From: Acanthosepion lycidas
Lineage: Eukaryota > Mollusca > Cephalopoda > Sepiida > Sepiidae
Length of the DNA stretch: 64,000 bases
Direction: 5' to 3'
Assembly (NCBI GenBank): GCA_963932145.1
Contig: OZ010580.1
Span: 694,001-758,000, forward strand
The stretch's first letter is position 1. Each line of letters starts with the position of its first letter. The notes below the pieces were generated by a model, which was not told the origin of the DNA, searched no databases, and worked only from the letters and a program-made list of their open reading frames with translations. Shown one piece after another: positions 12,481 to 23,330 of the stretch. The position numbers and the translations under genes are program-made.

Positions 12481-14299
12481 AGCAACGATTGTAATTTGCA
12501 CCTATTGACCTCCACCTCATATCCTCAAAGGAAAAAAAGCAGGAATTTTAGTTGTATATTCTCTATAATAACAATATAAAATAACCAAGGTAGACACACT
12601 TTGTGCATTCGAGAAACACAGGAAGAACTGTATTTAATGATACACTAGTTGAAATGAGAAGAGAGAAAAAGAAGAAAGGTCTATTAATTTTTAATGGGGA
12701 GGTAACTCTAAAATCAAAAAAAAATCCACGTTTTGTCTATTTGCCACACGCAAATTTCCTTACATTTTTGGATTCATGCAATAATTACCTAATTTAAAAA
12801 CTGTTAATATTGTAGAAATTAAATATCAAGATAATGACCCAAATAATATAGGGAATAATGAAAATACTCCATATCAGAACTGGTTGACCCAGCATCAATC
12901 TTTTTTAAAGATTTTTTAAACATCAAAGAATAAATATTTTTCATCATGAATTAGTATGTTACAATTTAATTTTCTCAATTGTGTAATTTTCAAGTAAAAA
13001 TTCATTTATCATAATTAGCTATTTTTCTGCTTCCAACTTCAAACTAAATTTAATTAATAACTCTTTCACATTTAATAGTTAGACATTTACATATAAATGT
13101 TACCTTTGTGGTTGAACTTATTATTTCACCTCTGACTCAAGGTCATATTGAAATAAATAATTTAAAATTTATGGTAGGTTGGTAGATTAAGGGAGAAAAC
13201 AAAAATGGTCAAAATAATTTTTTTCCCTTCAATCTTTTTCCAACCAAGATAATAAAAATATATTTGTTGTTGCTTTATTTTATTGTTACTAATCCATTCC
13301 CAATATTTGCCTCGTTGATGAAGAAAAAATAGTTAAAAACAACAAAATATTTTAGATATATTCATTTTTCTGTAAAAGTTCTTATCTAGGAAAATGTTCA
13401 AATTGAATTGTTCTACTGCCAATGTATAGAAAATCTTTAACAAGCAGAGAAACACTTCTATATTTAGTCAATCGGAAAAACATTTTGCAGTCAACAGGAT
13501 TTTTTATGAGGGGGGGAAAAGCAATGCTTAAAAAATTCAATTGATTCTTTGGAATTCAACTGAAACCATTTGTATGAGGAGCCAAATACAAGTTTAACTT
13601 GTTTAGACTTGAAAATTGCTATAATAATTGTCATGTCTTCCATAGTAAAATAAATATCAACACAATAAAAACAATTAAATACAGCTTTTTATTATTGTGC
13701 CAAAAACAATCCTCAATAACTATACTGAAAACAAAGAGAAACTTTATTAAAATGGAACAGGTTTAATGAGGAACTTCAAGGTTCAAGGCATGTTTGATTA
13801 CTGCATACGTTCTTTTTCCATGTGATGACATTCATGTCACCAGAAAAACAAGAATACAAGATATATTTATCAGAATAAAAAAAAAATCAAATCTTATTTC
13901 TGGAAATCTTGAACCTCACCTCTAAACCTTCCAAACAATTTTTTTTCTTTATATAAAGTAAAGTTTATCCTAACCTCATCTTAGAATCAGTATTTAAGCC
14001 AAGTTCTATTTATAAACATGCTTGCAGTGCATAGTTGAATGAAGATCATTTATTTCTGAAAATGCTTACACATAAACATTTTCAGAATAAAATAAAATAC
14101 AAAGAAATATGAAAATTAAAGATAATGTGCTGCCATCTGTGAAATTTATTTTTTATATATTTTCACTGTAAATGATTAATGTGGATTCTACAATTGTTAA
14201 TACTGGTGGGTACTACTAATATTTATTTCCTCATCATGTCACTTAGACTAACATCTATCACTGAAACTTTACTCAAACTATCAGTTTATAGTACTAAAT
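12481..14299. other. AT-rich intergenic stretch
   Basis: No gene, RNA or repeat recognised in 1.8 kb. The frame at 12603-12797 has no protein-like signal beyond its length. Confidence 0.5.
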
Positions 14300-14385
14300 A
14301 AGCAATACATATCAGAAACAAGAAGTAAGTTCCTAGCTAGAATCAAACTCATGTCGATTTAACAGAGAAAGTCTGGCTTATCATA
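14300..14385 (-). repeat. tRNA-like SINE fragment (tRNA-Lys type)
   Basis: On the minus strand an A-box-like GTTGGTATGATAAG is followed by CAGACTTT in the position of a tRNA-Lys anticodon arm. A B-box-like GAGTTTGATTCTAG comes about 40 bases later. The acceptor stem does not pair well, so it is a tRNA-derived SINE head or a tRNA pseudogene, not a working tRNA. Cephalopods are known to carry tRNA-Lys-derived SINEs. Confidence 0.5.
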
Positions 14386-15229
14386 CCAACAACTGCTTTG
14401 CTAATTAAAATTTTCAAAAATAAAATATTAAGATGAAAGCAATACTAGTCAAAAATTAATGATCATTGACAATCATCTAAAAAAAATTATGATAAGGATC
14501 ATGTCTATATTAAATTTAGACATTTAGTATTGTGCTAACTTTAAAATAGGCCAAAAAGTTTGTCAAAAAGAAGGCTTTAGTAATACCACAAAGAAATGAA
14601 CATGGATTATACAAAATATTTATTCACAGATTGAGACCATTTTCCTTACTTTAAAATTGTCCTAAAATATTTCTTCTGTAAAAAAAAAAAAAGACAAGTA
14701 AATCTACACAAATGCAACTTCTCTAAAAAGATTGAATATTGTGAAATGAATTTGAAATTTTAACCTCAAATTTTTTAGGTGGTGGGGGTTAGTGAATTGT
14801 TATAATACAAAAGGCATTTAAGATTAAAATTAATAGAAGAGGCAAAATATACTGACACATTTGCTTGATTATTGTTCCCTTAATGAATTTTCTTCAGATA
14901 AATTAGTGAACAGCGGGAGGAACTGCTCCTGAAACTTGATCCCAAATTTGTTTGCTTTACTCATATTTTCTCATGAAAAAGCCAGCAGTTAAGAGTCAAA
15001 TGTTGAAACACAGAAATAATGACAGAATAAGAACAGATTTCATGCCATTAAATGCTTTAATTAGAAAAAAAATCAAAAATTATTCAATGCAAACTTTAGA
15101 ATAAAATTAAAATCTTTGTCTTCTGCAATGTTCTTATTGAGGAAAAAAAACATTCCTCTATAAAATCTGGAGATGCAAGTTTGTTTTTTTAAATAAATAT
15201 TTAAAAAAAATCTTTATTTGCATGATTAA
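14386..15229. other. AT-rich gap
   Basis: No gene or repeat recognised. Confidence 0.45.
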
Positions 15230-15870
15230 TGTTGATTTTTCCCCCTGTCTTTTTATGCTTTTTAAGACATCTGAGTGGAAATTCATGCTTATTCATGTGA
15301 GGAAAACTTGATCTACAAATCTTACAAAAAATGGCTTCTCAGTGTGTGTTCTCATTATGAACTTTATGATAAGAATTCAACAAAACTTTGAGTCATAAAT
15401 ATCACAAGAAAATGGATTTTTCTTTAGTGTGTATTTGCATATGACACTTAAAATTGGAATTTGAGGAAAATCTTGATTCACAAATTTCACAGAAAGATGT
15501 TTTCTCTCCAGTGTGTGTGTTTTCCATTTCATTGGAGGCCACTTTTTCTGAAAAAAATTGTCCCACAAACTTCACAGTCAAATGGTTTTTCTTGAGTTTG
15601 CATTCTTACATGATACTTGAGATTATTGCTTTGGGTTAAATATGCTTCACAGATGTTATACTTACATGGTTTCTCTCCAGTATGTATTGTCATGTACTGT
15701 TTGAGATTGGAACACTGAGAAAATCTTGAGACACAATATTCACAACCAAATTATCTTTTATAGTGAATTTTCAAATATTTATGAGCACTACAATCTGAAT
15801 TTTTTATGTCACAAACAAGGCACAATCCTTTCAATCTAATATGTTGAACTTTGTGGCTTTTCCAAACCTG
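15230..15870 (-). pseudogene. C2H2 zinc-finger pseudogene
   Basis: At least five decayed C2H2 fingers on the minus strand, with broken frames. Legible pieces include SRFSQCSNLKQYMTIHTGEKP, an NNLKYHVRMQTQEKP piece, FDCEVCGT, KNPFSCDIYDSKFC and a final RCLKKHKK. The TGEKP-type linkers identify the family. The closing RCLKKHKK resembles the last finger of the mariner-zinc-finger gene at 53.8 kb (KCLKKHIKRH), so the two probably share an ancestor. No helix-turn-helix domain was found upstream. Stops and lost cysteines or histidines make it non-functional. Confidence 0.75.
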
Positions 15871-16419
15871 TGATGAAGAAGACAATACTCTATAAGTATC
15901 ACAGTAGAAATATATTTAACTACTTTCCAAACTGTATTTCTTTATTAACAATAAAGAATTATATTTGCTGAACAATCCTTGGGAATGCATAAAAACTTCA
16001 TCCAATATGATCCAAAGACCAAATTGATGAGGAATACAAATTTTAATTGTCAATTCATCAAAATTTCATAACAGATTCTTTTTCCTTAAAGCATTTTTTA
16101 GCAAACAAGAGATAAAATTATTCACTTCCCTTCTATCTCAAAACTGGAAAAGAAATCAAAAAACTTCACAGAATTCAAAATTATACTTTTAATATGACAT
16201 CTTATATTTTTAACATTCAGTATTTTCTATCTTAACCCATAAATATTTTCTCGCTAAATAAGAACAGTTTTTTTTATTTTACAGAATAATAATAAAAAAG
16301 TTGCATTTCATGAAGTTCATAAGTCAGGATTTTATGATTTTTTATCAACATAACATAAATTATAATATCAGTTTGGCTAGAAGCTAAACTCATTTCAATG
16401 TACAATGTTGTTTGATGAA
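15871..16419. other. AT-rich gap
   Basis: Upstream side of the zinc-finger pseudogene. No HTH or other coding sequence could be traced. Confidence 0.45.
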
Positions 16420-16785
16420 TCGATTGATTGATTTGTTTTTTATGGCTTATCAATCTTTTGCAGATTATTTAAAACTTGGAAGTATTTTTTGGAGATAATA
16501 ATTATTTACTGATATAAGTCCTACTAATTAACCCATAGCTGAAGGAAGAAGAGGAAGATTTCCCAAAGGTATTTGCATATCAGTGAATATATTGAACCCA
16601 ACTGAAACTGGAACTTAGCTCTCCAGTTCCCAATTCTAAACCATTATACCATCCACACATCCTAGCTTACAACACATGGTATTCCAAAGCAGTCATTCAT
16701 GTAGTTACTGACCAGACTTTCACATTGATTAACTTCGTTGATCGTGCGAAAACCAATGTTTATTTGTGCAAGGGTAAATCCTAAT
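16420..16785 (-). repeat. 5S rRNA-tRNA composite SINE, copy 1
   Basis: On the minus strand the element begins with about 120 bp resembling 5S rRNA (16663-16785): words like CGAAGTTAA, TCTGGTCAGTA and GGAATACCA occur in 5S order. A tRNA-like part follows directly, with A box TGGTATAATGG at about 16648 and a TTGGGTTCAA word. Next comes a unique body with AAATACCTTTGGGAAA, ending in TGATAAGCCAT and an (AATC)n tail near 16420-16435. The same order is seen at 37991-38345, which shows a real family and not a chance neighbour. Confidence 0.7.
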
Positions 16786-17764
16786 AGCATTCATCTCAGA
16801 ATTTCAGACAAAATTCAGGTGGATATAGTTTACATCTCTTTGTTGAGGGTAATATGGATATTATGGCTCCTTGGAAAAATTAAATGATATTATTTATATT
16901 TGGATACAAAACTCCACATTAAAGCTATTCAGGAAATTTACTAAATTAATTAAATCGCCAATACCAAATTTTCTCAATGAAAAAGTTAAAATGAACATAA
17001 TTAAACAGCCACAGGAATAACTCTTAGTCAAGATTATAATTGTTGAATATATTTGTAAAGAAAATCATTTGTTTTTCATTTTTTTCTTTCTACCATGTCC
17101 CTTCAGGATATAGACAATTATGACCCTACTGCGTTCTTTTTCTTACTTTTTCTTTTAATAAACTGTGTATTCATATGATTGTTCTTGAGAAAATTATTCG
17201 ATTGGTTTCCTATACCTTTCAGTTTCGAATTCAGAGTTGTCCTTCCTCCTTCAAGCGAGCGAATTTATACTTTTATTTATTAGCGATTAATTTAGTTTTT
17301 ATTAGCGAGCAAAATGTAACCAACAACTCTAGCTGTAGGAAAAGATGGATAAAGGATACATATCTTTCCCAATGGTGTTAAGTATGAAGGGGAGATACAC
17401 TGTTTCAGACAGAGTTTAATCTCTGCTTGCTGAATTTATTTTATTTTAATTTATTTTAGCTGTCACTCATAAATATTAAATTAAAAAAAAAATAAATCTC
17501 TTCTACATGAAGATATAATTCCTTAGTGCTTAAAAGGAATGATTAAAATTTGTTTCATATAGAACATTTTTTTCTCAACTGACTCTTCTTTCAATCAATA
17601 AAGGCATTTTGTTTCTTCTGGAAAGCTTTGAGAAAATATTTTATGTTTTTTTTAACTTATGGTTGAGATATGATTGTAACTGTTTGTTTTTGTTTTTTTT
17701 GTTTTTTGCAATATTCGAATCACTTTCACCTCGGCTGTTGTTTTTATGCACTTTCTTAAAAAAC
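16786..17764. other. mostly unassigned AT-rich stretch
   Basis: No gene found. Frames at 17175-17381 and 17609-17806 show no family motif. A GATGGATAAAGGATACATATCTTTCCCAA-like area near 17340-17373 loosely recalls the SINE body of the 16.5-kb element but is too short to assign. Confidence 0.35.
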
Positions 17765-18393
17765 ATTTGCAGACTGGCGAATGTATTTCAAGGTATCAGA
17801 AGGTGATTTTATCAAAATGAGTAGTGATGTTGTTCTTAGACATTCATCCACAACAAATTAAGAAAGATGAATATTGAAGGCAAATTATTCAATCAAAAGT
17901 AATCAGAGTGAAAACATAAAAGCCTAAAAGGTATAACAATAACATTGATTTATAAGAATAAAATACACAGTTGAATCAAAGGTTGTTGTAACAAGTGTGA
18001 ATGGTTGAGTTGAATTATTGTAGTGTATTTATGCCAAGTTTCAGTGTGTGTGAAACTGTCACTAAGATTTGTGTGTGAAATTAAACTAGGTGCTTGATCA
18101 TGTACAAAAATGTCTTTTGTGGCAGTTCAGTTAATAGTGTGTATGCGTATGCTTGTTTAAATTATTACCCAAGGCCGGCATGAGTTGTGTACATTTAGGT
18201 GTTTTGGAGTTTGATTGAATGTTTACGATTATTTATTATTGTAGTGAGTTATTTCATTTTCTTTAGTATCGTAAGCAATTGTTCCTGGTAGAGCGAAATG
18301 CTGTTTGTTGAGTCAGAGAAGTTTGCGTGGGAAAAGTGTAGTTGGTTAAAGTTTTTGACTAGCGTGGATTAGTTTGTCAGGGTTAGCTCCTCC
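17765..18393 (-). repeat. LTR-like repeat B, copy 1
   Basis: About 630 bp whose reverse complement aligns along most of its length with 24508-25110. Shared words include CAAACTAATCCACGC at one end and ACATTCATCCACAACAAATT at the other. In the shared orientation each copy has a TATA-like motif 55-75 bp before the common start (TATTTATAG near 18460, TATAAAAAG near 24451). This suggests the transcribed R-U5 part of an LTR. No matching internal region was identified. Confidence 0.6.
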
Positions 18394-18824
18394 TCAGTTC
18401 CTTAATCCTTCAACAGGGGTCTCTCTCCCTTGGCTATAAATACAGGCTGACCCTTCGCCTCGATCTCTTTTTTCCTCAGGCCTTATACCACCTCGCAGAT
18501 GTGAGTTCTCACAGATACAGCGTTTCCAAATTCTGGGAACACGCTAAGAGCAATACACGTACGTACGAACACTCACCACAACACACATAATATTCACCAC
18601 ACGCACTCTGTCCATGTGTTTGTAACCTTTAACTTGTTACTAATACATATATTTGTTTACGTATATTTATTGGTCTTCTTTGTTTTTTTTGGACTTAATT
18701 AAAGTCCAATATTCTCGTAAGGTTGGACCGGCTAGCAGGAAATTTTAACTCACGTGTATTCTTCGACATACTCATCACCGCCACGGTCGGCTACAAGTTT
18801 GGCATTTCTTCAGAATGATGTTCT
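18394..18824. other. LTR-like spacer of unclear identity
   Basis: Sits between repeat B and LTR A3. It holds CTATAAATACAGG (about 18440-18452), ACGTACGTACG and many ACAC runs. It is GC-richer than intergenic DNA here and probably belongs to one of the LTRs, but no second copy is in the window. Confidence 0.35.
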
Positions 18825-19136
18825 GACTGCCCGTACTTACGTGAGTACTGGTAATGTTCTTTAACGTCTGACCGTGTGGTTAAAATGGGAGCTCTTGAGA
18901 AAAACATGAGGGAGCTTATTCGTGTTTTGTTTATATAAGGCACCGAAGCGAAAACGCGGGAAATATCATTCATCGCGTGCAGGCGATCTTATTGGTTGGC
19001 ATTGACCAATCAGCGAGCTTGGTTTGAGGAGATTAACCAATGAATGCTTATCGCATGATTTGTATGTATGATAATCACCACAGGGGAAGAGTGCATTTCC
19101 CCGCGGGGGTGACTGGCAAACGTGGAAGATTCCACA
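18825..19136 (-). repeat. LTR A3, promoter half of a gypsy LTR
   Basis: Homologous to the 19935-20330 part of LTR A1. On the minus strand it starts TGTGGAATCTTCCACG. It carries a CCAAT/ATTGG inverted pair (TTGACCAATCAGCG on the plus strand near 19006) and then TATATAAAC near 18945. The shared TTTAACGTCTGACCG word lies near 18862. It is truncated at its left end. Confidence 0.65.
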
Positions 19137-19402
19137 AACAGAATTCATAAAAAATATAAAACGGGATATATTTTTAGTTCTATAAATTTCACACTTACAT
19201 TTGTCTGAAAATTTTTCTTCTTTTTTTTTTTTTGTCTGTGTGTCTTGTTTTCCTAATGGTCATTCATTTCATTTACATTTGTGGCTGGCAATATTTTCTC
19301 TCATTCTCAGGATTTGAATATTAAATTGAAAGTTTATTTACATTTTCTTTTTTAAAAATATAAACCTGGATACATTGTATAAAAATTAAAATAAAAAATG
19401 AA

Positions 19403-19556
19403 CTACGTATCCAGGTTCATGTTTTTAAAAAACATGACCTCGGCGATCGCGTGTGGGTGAAGGCTACACATAGCTGGTACCGGGTAGGGCATGTCACTGG
19501 AATAAGTAACTCGCGCTCTGTGCTGGTTGATGGAATACCAAAACACATAAAACTGT
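19403..19556 (+). pseudogene. family F integrase C-terminal fragment
   Basis: On the plus strand, DLGDRVWVK...GHVTGISNSRSVLVDG then IPKHIK. This matches the integrase tail of the 58.8-62.3 kb element (…QSVLVDGIPRHVKDL). It points the opposite way to the gag start at 19557-19611 that it abuts, so this is a rearranged junction. Confidence 0.7.
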
Positions 19557-19611
19557 GATGCGTACGCCGCCCAGCTCCGCAATAATGTCTGTAGTGGTTG
19601 AGTTACCATTA
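19557..19611 (-). pseudogene. gag start fragment next to LTR A1
   Basis: Minus strand: an ATG then VTQPLQTLL, matching ATG VIQPLQS beside LTR A2 at 27.6 kb. It is the beginning of the coding region that follows this LTR. It breaks off where the integrase fragment begins. Confidence 0.5.
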
Positions 19612-19615
19612 TTGT

Positions 19616-20330
19616 TGTGACAGTGTTATCAATATTTAACTTTGGCTAGGAAAGGTGGGATTAAGGACAATGCGTGGACGCAATGCAATTTATATTTGAC
19701 GTAAATAGCACATAGAATAAAAACAAAACTGAACGGAATGATTTCAAAACATAACAATTGAATACATGCATGCGAACTAAAAAGGTAGGACAGAGTCGTG
19801 TCCCTTTGATTAGGTAACAGTTGTACCTGAGTTCATATGAAAAGGAAGTAATATTAAACTGTAATATAGAAGAATAAAGTTTGGAATTGTGAGTTGTAAA
19901 GTTGGTAAAAGTTCAAAAGAGATTTCATAGTTCGTACTTGCGTGAATGTTGGTAATGGTCTTTAACGTCTGACCGCAATGGCTAAGACGGGAGTTCTTGA
20001 AGATTACATCTTGGTACTTGGTAGCAAGGTATGAGACGCGCGCGCGAGAGAGAGATGAATGAAAAGAAACTACTCAGGGAGCTCACACGTGTTCTGTTTA
20101 AATAATGGTCGTGTACCACGTGGGAGGCTCCCAGCATTTGAGCGGGAAATCAGATTGGTCGCGTGCAGGCGGTTTGATTGGTCGGAACTGACCAATCAGC
20201 AAGCTAGATTGAAGGTGATTGACCAATGAATACTTGTTTATATATTTGTAAGATTGTGATGGTGAAAATTATAACAGGAATAGTGCATTTCCTAGCAGGG
20301 GTTAACTAGCTTGTTGTGGAAGAGTCCACA
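19616..20330 (-). repeat. LTR A1 of CsRn1-like gypsy family
   Basis: A 715-bp LTR. On the minus strand it begins TGTGGACTCTTCCACA and ends GATAACACTGTCACA, a TG...CA pair. It holds several CCAAT boxes around a GATTGGTCGGAACTGACC palindrome (about 20175), a TTTAAATAAT TATA-like site and the TTTAACGTCTGACCG word. Its right end cuts into the protease of a family F copy just after the LLGMD motif. The primer-binding segment seen beside LTR A2 is missing here: 41 bases between two TCAC words are gone. Confidence 0.7.
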
Positions 20331-21608
20331 TGTCCATCCCAAGGAGTAGATCAAAACCTAATAACTCGCTGTCCACGACCAACACACTGACTGTGACGGG
20401 GTCACCGTTGTTGAAAATGAGTTTGATGTTTCCAATTCCCCGGCTTCTGAGAGCCTTTCCATCGGCCGTTAGTACGTCCATGTTTTGTCTGCTCCACTGT
20501 CGACAAATCGAACCGTTCGTGACTGACCGAGAGCAGCCTGAATCTACTAAAGCGGTACGCGTTATTCCATTGATGCGCACCTTAATCACAGGGAGCGCCT
20601 CTTTCATGCTCGCTGCGGGGAAGAGACCGGCGCTGACATCACGACCCCAATTCCATTTTCCCGGACACTTAGAGGCAATGTAACCTACTGTTATATTTTC
20701 GTAAAAAAAAAAGGAAACTAACTTTCTTGTCCACATGACTTTTCACACGTTCCCTTTCCTCTTTAAAAGCTGCGTTCTTCTTCCTTTTCATTCTGAATTC
20801 TTTCCTTTGTTGATTACTGACTGCTGAGAATTAAGTTCAGTAAAGCCTTAAGAAAAGGTTATTCTATCCTTGCTTTCTTCTTTGTACTACGTAACACCTA
20901 CTCTATGACATTGGAAACATCGTAGATCGAGACGTGCCTTTCGCGCCGACCTGCTGCGCATTTCTTCGCGTTAATAGCGGCAGTCTTTGGCAAAATGATT
21001 CGGCTTAGAGCACCGATAGCAGGTGACATCGCCATGGCGAAGGATGGCTGAGGTCGGAACCTCTTTGGTTTCAATTGGTTGAACGACTGCGGCCACTAGT
21101 TCATCAGCCTCTTTTTCGTCGATCATGATAGCACGGGCTCTGGTCAACAATTGATTGAGCGTCATGTCTTTCATTCTGGATGATGCGCGGAGTATCTGCT
21201 TAACATGACTAGGCAATCCAGACACGAAGGCACAGGTCACCCATTCTTCAGGAAGCGTTGCGATCGGTACGGCAAACTTCCTTAATTCCGCCAAATATAG
21301 TCTACTGTCTCGACAGGTCACAGACGCCGCGCCTGGAATTGGTCATAAGCTACGAACCGGTCAGTTCCAAACGCGGTTAGTAGAGCGCGCTTTATTTACT
21401 CAATGTCACTTTTCTGTTCTTTGCTCAGCTGCCTATGCACAGCAAGGGCGCCGCCTTTCAAGCGCATTGGAAGAATCCGTTCAATCTTCGTGATCTCGCA
21501 TAATTCGCAAACCAGTTCCACATTTTCGATCCATTCAACCACAGACTGTCCACTCGTATCACCACCGAATTCGGGGATCAGTTTTATGTCAAACGGTCTT
21601 TCCGCCAT
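20331..21608 (-). pseudogene. family F gag and protease, truncated
   Basis: A minus-strand gypsy-type gag-protease that starts at ATG 21608 (MAERPFDIKLIPEFGG). The first gag segment includes VVEWIENVELVCEL (21396-21608). After a frame change a second segment (20971-21321) ends in a zinc knuckle, CYRCSKPNHFAKDC. A second knuckle follows, split by a solo LTR at 20689-20896. The protease then carries the active-site word ALVDSGCS and the flap/substrate region GFDLLLGMD. The coding ends at 20331, where LTR A1 has been inserted or joined. Reverse transcriptase and integrase are absent from this copy. The matching gag at 62.1-62.3 kb shares WIENIELVCEL. Confidence 0.8.
20689..20896 (+). mobile_element. 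solo LTR with 5-bp target-site duplication
   Basis: A 208-bp segment starting TGTTATATTTTC and ending TACGTAACA, with CCTAC directly repeated at 20684-20688 and 20897-20901. It interrupts the second zinc knuckle of the family F gag. A CTTTAAAAG TATA-like site near 20762 and an AGTAAAG near 20840 fit a short LTR read on the plus strand. Confidence 0.85.
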
Positions 21609-22100
21609 CTTGCTAGAGACAAAGTAAATGCCGTAATAGCTTGTTGTAGTAAAGAAAAGAAAAGACTGTCAGTGTCAACTTATAGTAGCAACTGCAATAG
21701 ATTTCTTGTTTCTCGACCGCAACACTTGTAGGCAAATTGCAGTTCAAACGATAGTTCGTCGTAACAGTCCAACAAGCAAAGTAGAAACAACAAAATGGGG
21801 TCACACGTCCAACCTTCACTTCTCACGAGCAAAAACGCGTGTTCAGCTTACCAGCTCAAAAAATCTTCTGCCTTTATAAGCGAAAAACAACGACTTTGGT
21901 TCATCGAGAGATCTTTCTGATTGGTCACGCTGTTCAGGGGAGGGGGAACATTAGCATAGATTCTAGTCATTGAAGTAGATTTTTGCTGACTACTTTTTGG
22001 TAATTTTTCTTCGGCAGATCGCACACAGAACACGAACTTTTTTTTCGGGGTAACTGATTTCAATCTAATTTCGTATATCAAATACTGATTTACCTCCCTT
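21609..22100 (-). promoter_or_regulatory. probable 5' LTR/leader of the family F copy
   Basis: Upstream of the gag ATG (minus strand) lie a GACCAATCAG CCAAT box near 21917-21926 and CTTATAAAGG at 21871-21880, followed by a GC-balanced leader. This is LTR promoter architecture. The LTR edges cannot be fixed because no second copy is here. Confidence 0.5.
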
Positions 22101-22189
22101 GCACCCTACGTAAATTTTTTGAAGTCTTCCTTTAGAATTAGCAACGTGATAAGGAGATTTGGGTAAAAAAAAATAAAACAATATAGAGT

Positions 22190-22350
22190 AAATTCAATTG
22201 GAGTCGACCAACAGACTTGACGCAGAGGTGAAGGCAGTCGGCTCGACATGGTCCGAGCTGAAAAGGATCGCCCGGAACCGCGTCCGTTGGAGAGATGTTG
22301 TTGCGGCACATTGTTCCCCAAGGAATCAAGAGGCATAGAAGAAGAAGATC
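22190..22350 (+). pseudogene. LINE ORF2 3' end
   Basis: Plus strand: a short C-terminal segment reading DAEVKAV, then TWSELKRIARNRVRW, VVAALCSPRNQEA. This is the usual end of a LINE ORF2, followed by an AGAAGAAGAAGA tail. It is 5'-truncated, as is typical of LINEs. A second copy of the same end is at 40.4-40.66 kb. Confidence 0.75.
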
Positions 22351-22950
22351 CATTAATAAATTAACTTAAAATTGAATCTATTTTTTTTTTATTCATAAGT
22401 TTTGTAGAAGTATTTTTCCAGGTCATTTGTACTACTGTGGTGGACTTCACCACATTAATTTAACTTAGATTAGGAAACCAAACTGACGTGAAGAAAAAAG
22501 GACAAGCCAAAGACATCATTACACATAAAATTTGTATTTAAAACAAGATGTAAAAACAAGGATGTGAAAGAAAGGCATGAATTGAGTAAAAAAAACTATA
22601 AAATCTTTAACTATTATCTGTGTTCCAAAGTTAACTGAAAGAAACAAGGTTGTGATAGTGTAGTGGTATTGACGGAATAAATCAACCCACACATTTTTTA
22701 CTTTACGAATGTGCAAGAAAACAAAAAAGCAAACAGGAGAAAGAATACAAGAAAATAACTTTTCTTAACAAGTACAATATTTCTATAAATGACAACAGTT
22801 TACAATAACAATAATAATGTGAGTTACTTCCCTTTGACTGGGGTAATGTTTTTACTAATACATTTTTTTATCGGAGCTCACAAAAGTTGAATTATCCTGT
22901 AGTTCAAAAATGTTCACTGAAAGAAAATCTTATAAAGCCGAAAATATGCC
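22351..22950. other. AT-rich gap
   Basis: No gene recognised. The frame at 22519-22716 is composition-driven. Confidence 0.4.
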
Positions 22951-23330
22951 GATAAACTTTCAGCTTCAAAGAAGTTGGAGAAGTGAATGTTCTATTTGTT
23001 TTTGTTGCTCGTAGTTGAATGTATTGTTCGTAATTGTTTGTACTTTAAGACTCAATAATTGAATGTTTTCTTGTAGAAATTGGTGAGTGAGATGTTTCAT
23101 TGAAATTGTAGCTTGAATTTCACTCAGTGAAGTTATTTCATGTTAAAGAACTTGAGGTTCTAACTTTGTACTTCACTGCAGTAATGATTCAAGCGTCGTG
23201 AAGTCGTCTAGCAAATTCTAGTCGTCGTCGTAAATTTTCACTGACTGGGGTCGCTCGTACCTTTAAAATTTATATCTTTTTTAGTCACGTGACAGGCTCC
23301 GACGGCATTGTTTTTTCGTCAGGTCAAAAA
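22951..23330 (-). repeat. LTR-like promoter segment C
   Basis: Minus strand: CGGAGCCTGTCACGTGACTA followed by GATATAAATTTTAAAGG (TATA). The spacing resembles CTCCGGAGCC...CTATAAAAAG in front of repeat B copy 2 at 24.4 kb. It is probably a relative of that LTR. Boundaries are unknown. Confidence 0.4.

Noticed and set aside
14300..14385. Functional tRNA-Lys gene
   Set aside because: Acceptor stem and anticodon arm do not pair; only the promoter boxes are tRNA-like.
22106..22353. Minus frames starting MPLDSLGN at 22.1 and 40.4 kb as a conserved small protein
   Set aside because: They are the antisense of the LINE ORF2 3' end, which explains the conservation.
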